A stretch of DNA of 18,434 nucleotides, from the NCBI GenBank assembly GCA_002887195.1, contig PJAB01000986.1, positions 1-18,434 of the forward strand, in the 5' to 3' direction. The translations under genes and the position numbers were made by a program. This DNA is from Chrysochromulina parva (Eukaryota > Haptophyta > Prymnesiales > Chrysochromulinaceae). Below the pieces are notes generated by a model. That model saw nothing but the letters and a program-made list of their open reading frames with translations, was not told the DNA's origin and made no database searches. Below are positions 13,733-18,434 of the stretch, in pieces; position 1 is the stretch's first letter; each line of letters begins with the position of its first letter.

Positions 13733-16700
13733 ATGCATCAGCCCCCCGCCCGTGAGTGGACCGCTGAGGAGGATGCCCTCATCCTGCACCTTGTGAACGA
13801 GATCGGGCTCCGCTGGACGAAGATCGCAGAGGCGCTCGACGGGCGTTCGGACTCGGCGGTCCGGAATCGCTACCATCGGCTCACGGCACCCGCCGAGCCG
13901 AAGCCGGCGCGCGACCGCAGCACCGAGCTGCCCTGGACGCCAGAGGAGGACTCGAAGCTCCAGCAGGGCTACGCCAAGCACGGCACCAAATGGCTCTCGA
14001 TCATCAAGGAGTTCCTTCCCGAGCGCTCACGCAACGCGATTCGCAACCGCTTCGGCCGCAGAACGGCCGCGGCGGCCGCCGCCCCCTCGGCCTCCGCCTT
14101 CTCCTCCGGCGGATCCTCGGCAGCCGAACGCGCGCCGTTTCGAGCGCCGAGCTTCGGGTTCACACCCGAGGCGATGACCGCGGCGACCTCCGTCGCCATC
14201 CCGCCGCTGGTCGCCACGGGTGGGCCGATGGGCGGCGCGCGCGTGCCGACGCCCGCCGAGGCGGCGCAGCGGGCGGTGCAGGCAGTGCAGGCAGTGCAGG
14301 CAGCGGAGGCGTACGCGACTTCCCAAGCGCACGCGCACGCGCAGTTGCATGCGGCGCACGTGCAGGCCGCGCAGGCGGCGGCGGTGACGCTGCAGCAGAT
14401 GCTCCAGTTTCGTCAGGCGCCATCGCACCTGATGGACGCGCACCAGGCGGTGATGCTTGCGGCCCTCCAGGTGAGTGCTGCGGATGACCTCTGATGACCT
14501 CTGATGACCTCTGATGACCCCTGATGACCTCTGATGACCTCTGAGGACCCCTGATGACCTCTGATGGCCCCTGATGACCCTTGATGACCCCTGATGACCT
14601 CTGATGACCGCGGATGGCCGCTGATTGCACCCCTCATCAGGCGGACGCTGCACGATTGGGTGTCCAGCTGGTGCCCACGAACGCCGCCTCTTCGTCAACT
14701 TCGTCAACGCCTATGCCCCCATCGATCTCGTCAACGCCCATGCCGCCATGTGCGTCCACGGGCTGCAGCAGCAGTAGTAGTGGCCAACAGCAGCCGCCGC
14801 AGCCGCCGCAGCCGTGGCAGTGGCAGTGGCAGCCGCCAGCCCTGCACTCGCCGCCGCCACAGCCGACGGCACAGCCAGGCGCTGTGGTGGGCGCGAATCA
14901 AGCGCGGGGGCATCAGGCCGGGGATCATCAGGGAGATCAAGGGAGATCAAGGGAGATCAAGGGAGGTCAAGGGGACCATTATGCATGGGCGCCGCCAGCA
15001 CAAGACCAAATTAGGCAACAAGACCAAATCGGTCCGACAGGGTTGCCTAATATGGTCTTGGGATGGGAACTTCCACCCCCTCCGGTCCCACCCCCTCCGG
15101 CATTGACCCCATACCAGGCGGCGTTGCTCGACCAAGTGCAGAAGGAAGGGCAAGCCAAGGTGCAGGCGGCGCAGGCGCGGCTGCAGGCGCACGCAAGCGC
15201 TCACCACGGCGCGGCGCAGGCGCATGCAAGTGCTCACCACGGCGCCACCTCCTCGTCTCCCCACAGGCGCGGCTGCAGGCGCATCAGGCCTCAGGGCAAC
15301 CGATGCCCTACCCTGCTGCCTCGACTATGTTAGGCAACTCTGCCAATGGCGACGACGGATTGATCGGAGACCTCTCAATCGGCCCTCATGGTGAGCCTTG
15401 ATGACCCTTGATGAGCCTTGATGACTATTGATGACCATTGATCGGAGACCTCTCAATCGGCCCTCATGGTGAGCCTTGATGACCCTTGATGACCCTTGAT
15501 GACTATTGATGACCATTGATCGGAGACCTCTCGATCGGCCCTCATGGTGACCCTTGAGGACCCTTGATGAGCCTTGATGACTATTGGTGACCCTTGAGGA
15601 CCCTTGATGAGCCTTGATGACTATTGATGACCCTTGATGACCCTTGATGGCCCTTGATGGCCCTTGATGACCCTTGATGACCCTTGATGACCCTTGATGA
15701 CCCTTGATGACCCTTGATGACCTCTCGATCGGCCCTCATGGTGAGCTGCGCCCCCACATGCCCGGCTGCTGCTGGAGCCCTCCCCCGCATGCAAGTGCTC
15801 ACCACGGCGCCCCCCTCTCTCCTCGTCTTCCCCACAGGCGAGCTGCGCCCCCACATGCCCGGCTGGTCGAGCCAGGCCGAGAGCGCCGAGATGGGCTCCG
15901 ATCTCAGCCGCTCGAGATGTGACGAAACCTCCTCGTCGGGCCTCTCGACGAGCTCGCGATCTGGCGTCTCGTCCATGGCGCAATCGGGCGTCTCGTCCAT
16001 GGCGCAGTCGCAGGCCCCCCCGCTCGCCCCCCCCACGAGCGCCCAGCACGGCGCGCCCGGAACGGCGCTCCTCCCCACCCCGCCGCTCCCCTCGCCCGCG
16101 CGCGCCCCCGGAGCGCCGTCGTGGGCGCGTCCCTTTTCGGGCGTGTCGCTCCGCATCCCCTCCCTACCCTCGTCGGTCTTTCGGGCGCCGTCTCGGGCGC
16201 CCGATGCCGCGGCACAAGCGAGCGGAGGCGCCGTGCCGAGCGGGAGCGCCGTGGCGAGCGGCGGCATGCCTGGCGGTGGGATGGCCGGTGGTGCCGACGG
16301 TCGGGGGGGCAATGACTCCGCATCATTACTTGCTCAGGTGAATGCCCCCTGATTGCCTCCCTGATTGCCTCCCTGATTGCCTCCCTCATTACCTCCCTCA
16401 TTGCCTTCCCTAGTTGCCTCCCTTATGACGCGTCCAGTTGGTGCTCCAGATGGACCCGACCGAACTCGAGATGCACCTGATGACCTCTGATGACCTCTGA
16501 TGACCTCTGAGGACCTCTGATGACCTCTGATGACCTCTGATGACCTCTGATGACCTCTGATTGCCTCCCTCATCAGTTGGTGCTCCAGATGGACCCGACC
16601 GAGCTCGAGATGCACCTGCGCGCCCTCGCACCGGTTGGGGGCTCGAGCGCCGCCTCGAGCGCCACCGCCGCCGCCGCCGCCGCCGCCGCCTCCACCTCCG

Positions 16701-17132
16701 CCGCCGCCGCCCACAGCACCGCCCACACCGGCGCCCAACTCGGCGCCCATCCCGCCCGAGATCGAGATCACGAGCACGAGTACCTCGAGATGGTGGACAG
16801 GCTGGACACCTCCCTCAATCTTGATGATGATCAGCTGGGCGCCGAGTTGGGCGCCGGGGACGCCGACGAAGGCTCGCTCGACCGCTCGCGCTCGCATAAT
16901 CAAGTACGAGCTCCCGCTGATGACCTCTGATGCCCTCTGATGAGCTCTGATGAGCTCTTGATGGCCTCTGATGCCCTCTGATGCCCTCTGATGGCCTCTG
17001 ACGGCCTCTGAGGATGAGGGGCTCCGATTGCTTATGAGTGCATCTGATTGCCTCCCTCATCAGTTCTCAAACGGTGCCCGAGGCGGCGCTGCAGCGCTGC
17101 GGCGGCGCTCCGATCTCGGCTCATCTCGCTGA
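13733..17132 (+). CDS. Myb-like DNA-binding protein with long low-complexity tail
   Basis: Inferred exons: 13733-14470, 14641-15192 (or to 15174), 15267-15390, 15838-16337, 16577-16903, 17064-17132, giving about 769 (or 763) aa. Two SANT/Myb repeats lie at about 7-50 (W9, W28, Y47; EWTAEEDALILHLVNEIG) and 66-110 (W68, W87, F107; PWTPEEDSKLQQGYAKHG), each ending in the recognition-helix pattern RNRY/RNRF. It probably binds DNA in the nucleus and regulates transcription; targets are unknown. The rest is Ala/Gln-rich (AVQAVQAVQAAEAY), a Pro/Gln/Trp stretch, repeated SGVSSMAQ, Gly-rich, and a possible helical motif LVLQMDPTELEMHLRAL followed by an acidic segment. The exon chain rests on open frames, phases and the shared 3' motif. 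The 3' half could be a separate gene, but frames connect throughout. Confidence 0.75.
14471..14640 (+). repeat. Myb intron 1, TGATGACCTC array
   Basis: A 170-bp intron, donor CAG|GTGAGTGCTGC, acceptor ACCCCTCATCAG|GCGGACGCTGC. Its body is about fourteen decamers (TGATGACCTC, TGATGACCCC, TGAGGACCCC). The intron start weakly resembles the exon 2 start (shared GCTGC and GAT). Confidence 0.85.
15002..15059 (+). repeat. 18-bp inverted repeat in Myb exon 2
   Basis: AAGACCAAATTAGGCAAC (15002-15019) pairs with GTTGCCTAATATGGTCTT (15042-15059), 17 of 18 positions, around a 22-base loop. It encodes part of QDQIRQQDQIGPTGLPNMVL. The 3' arm recurs in the downstream flank at 17566-17581. Confidence 0.8.
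15193..15266 (+). other. Myb intron 2, probable GC-AG
   Basis: Exon 3 starts GCGCGGCTGCAGGCGCAT, and 15175-15192 is a copy differing only in the last base. The acceptor is CCCCACAG. The donor is either GCAAGC at 15193 (better GC-donor consensus) or GCGCGG at 15175 (the start of the copy). Two copies of GCAAG[CT]GCTCACCACGGCGC lie inside. Retention shifts the frame to an early stop. Confidence 0.6.
15391..15837 (+). repeat. Myb intron 3: repeated donors plus a second family member
   Basis: A 447-bp interval. The exon 3 end with its donor (ATCGGCCCTCATG then GTGAGC or GTGACC) recurs, giving 78-bp periodicity at 15365, 15443 and 15521 and a shorter copy at 15721-15746. Between lie TGATGACCCT and TGATGACTAT decamers. 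From 15741 a GCATGC/CACCACGG-family intron begins with a 27/28 copy of the start of exon 4 and ends TTCCCCACAG. It reads as a decamer intron nested against a second-family intron, sharing the same splice site. Confidence 0.75.
16338..16576 (+). repeat. Myb intron 4 with a 42-bp pseudo-exon
   Basis: A 239-bp intron, donor CAG|GTGAATGC, acceptor CTCCCTCATCAG|TTGGTG. At 16438-16479, preceded by GTCCAG, is a copy of the first 42 bases of exon 5 (one mismatch), followed by TGATGACCTC decamers. Splicing to that first AG would hit a stop after about 20 codons. Confidence 0.8.
16904..17063 (+). repeat. Myb intron 5, decamer array
   Basis: A 160-bp intron, donor CAA|GTACGAG, acceptor CTCCCTCATCAG|TTCTCAAAC. 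It holds TGATGACCTC, TGATGCCCTC, TGATGGCCTC and TGATGAGCTC units. The downstream coding exon is only 23 codons including the stop, so this last join is less certain. Confidence 0.65.
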
Positions 17133-17234
17133 TGGCGACTCCGATCTCGGCGCATCTCGCTGAGGGCGACTCCGATCTCGGCTCATCTCGCTGAGGGCGA
17201 CTGCGATCTCGGCGCATCTCGCTGAGGGCTACTT
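17111..17234 (+). repeat. 31-bp minisatellite over the Myb stop codon
   Basis: Four units start at 17111, 17142, 17173 and 17204 (CGATCTCGGCTCATCTCGCT, GAGGGCGACTC). The inferred Myb stop TGA lies in the first. The units differ from the intron decamers. Confidence 0.85.
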
Positions 17235-17997
17235 GATAGTTAACGCAGAGAGGGTACTTGCGTACTTGCATACTGCCTCCGTTTCGAGCGGTTGTACTAG
17301 GCGCCTTGGTTGGGCGCTGGGGCGTCATGGTTGGCGCCGGGGCGCCATGGTGGGCGCTTGGGCGGCTAATGAGCTACGGATCTGCCTCTGCGCTCTAATG
17401 AGCAGCGCTCATCAGTGCTCATCTGGCTAATGAGCTACGGATCAGCCTCTGCGCTCTAATGAGGCTCACGCCCAGGCCAGCAGCAGCTGGGCGGTCCCGA
17501 CGGCCTCCCGACGTTTCCGCTTCCAGTTGCCCAATATGGTCCCGACGGCGACGTTTCCGCTTCCAGTTGCCTAATATGGTCCCGACGGCGACGTTTCCGC
17601 TCCCGTGTCCGCTTCCGCCTTCCGGAGGGTCGTGCGACGTCCGGGCGCGGGAACGAAGGGGTACAGAGAGGCAGCGGAGGAAATACAACTGCTACGTTAC
17701 GTGTTCACGAGTCCGGTCCGAGAGTCGAGGCTCGAGTGGATGTTCTTGCATCTCTTGGTATGCGCCACGTGAGGTCGGTTGGCGAGTCGTCGGTGTGCCA
17801 TGATTTAAGTTTATGACGATTAATGAATGTCGTGTTCGGTTGGCGAGTCGTCGGTGACTGTGTCGTGATTTAACCACTGTGAAGAAGCGTAAGTAGCGTC
17901 GGCTCTAGAGCGGAGGGGAGATTTGTTTGGAGGCGCGACTACTCGCCACACGAGTTCAGATGAAGACGCGACGTTTGCTCTGTATGCTTGCTGCTTC
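17235..17997. repeat. 3' flank with several two-copy repeats
   Basis: No convincing gene. I see GGCGCC[AG]GGGCG-like units at 17298-17362; a 61-bp duplication (GGCTAATGAGCTACGGAT at 17364 and 17425); a 40-bp tandem repeat at 17521-17560 and 17561-17600 containing GTTGCC[CT]AATATGGTC; and GGTTGGCGAGTCGTCGGTG at 17777 and 17838. This may include the Myb 3' UTR. Confidence 0.7.
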
Positions 17998-18434
17998 CGG
18001 CGGCGTGCCCCGTGCGTGCCGAGCGTGGCTCCCGGTCTGCGTCTGGCGGCGTGGAGCGTGGTGCACAGCGATCAGCGTGCGCGCCGCGGGGCTTCCTACT
18101 CGTTACATGTAACATTTATTCCGTACTACATGTGTAACAACGGCGGAACTCAACGATGCGCGCGGCTGCTCACACGAGGCATTCCGCTAATTCCAGAAAC
18201 GCCGCGCATGCCGAACGCGGCCCCGCATGTATGTGCGTGCAGCGGGCGCCCTCTCGTGCGAGGCTGTGTGTGGCGCCACCAGGGAGCGCGTGCTCGCGAC
18301 GCCTGTGTCCCGCCGTCCGTTGGAGTGACCGAGCCCACGCCGCCGCGCGGGGCAACCCCGATGAGTCGGTCGCGGCTGATGCCTCCGGGGCATTGCACGG
18401 CGCGCGGCGGGCACACGCCAGAGAGAGATGTGGG
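17998..18434 (-). repeat. Right arm of long inverted repeat, running off the window
   Basis: The reverse complement of 18434-18115 matches 533-845 at about 95% by eye, with one extra 7-8 base segment near 18185, and weaker similarity continues to about 17998. The match is still strong at the last base, so the arm probably continues outside. In the left arm the equivalent outer side carries the LRR gene, so an LRR gene on the minus strand may lie just beyond. Confidence 0.85.

Noticed and set aside
7136..17063. Simple target-site duplications of mobile introners
   Set aside because: The copies are longer (13-45 bp) and more variable than typical short target duplications, and some introns copy both exons. 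An introner origin remains possible but is not shown.
533..18434. Large DNA transposon with terminal inverted repeats
   Set aside because: No transposase is visible between the arms, the cargo is unrelated housekeeping genes, and no target duplication can be seen because the right arm runs off the window. Kept only as an inverted repeat.

Overview
This window is nuclear DNA of a GC-rich, intron-bearing unicellular eukaryote. It carries spliceosomal introns, a LisH/SRP40-type Nopp140, a two-repeat Myb factor and a long eukaryotic adenylosuccinate synthetase. A BspA-like leucine-rich-repeat protein, high GC and glycine- or alanine-rich proteins suggest a microalga (haptophyte, pelagophyte or similar). 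That is an inference from style, not a taxonomic call. I see no rRNA, tRNA, CRISPR array or bacterial operon.

Layout: 3-494, end of an LRR protein gene; 533-926, left arm of a long inverted repeat; 927-1753, repeats and 3' flank; 1754-5746 (minus), adenylosuccinate synthetase in 13 inferred exons; 5747-6442, divergent intergenic region; 6443-8671 (plus), coiled-coil/Gly-rich protein in 6 exons; 8913-10024 (minus), Nopp140-like nucleolar protein in 2 exons; 10253-11125 (plus), single-exon unknown protein; 11462-13118 (plus), ZIP metal transporter in 2 exons; 13733-17132 (plus), Myb-like regulator in about 6 exons; 17133-17997, repeat-rich 3' flank; 17998-18434, right arm of the inverted repeat. 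The genes do not form one pathway. They look like a normal eukaryotic neighbourhood of convergent and divergent housekeeping and regulatory genes.

The remarkable thing is the introns. I reconstructed 24, and in about 18 a piece of the neighbouring exon is copied inside the intron, often starting or ending exactly at the splice junction. The rest of most introns is a tandem array of about 10-bp units (TGATTGCCTC, TGATGACCTC, TGATGACCCT and similar), ending in a shared 3' motif CCTCATCAG. A second family carries GCATGCAAGTGCTCACCACG and ends in CCCCACAG. Both families keep the same polarity relative to the transcript in genes on both strands. This looks like introns born or enlarged by local duplication across AG|G sites, followed by slippage that builds arrays of branchpoint-plus-pyrimidine units. 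Exon chains were inferred by reading frame, junction motifs and family similarity, without transcript evidence. All summed exon lengths are multiples of three.
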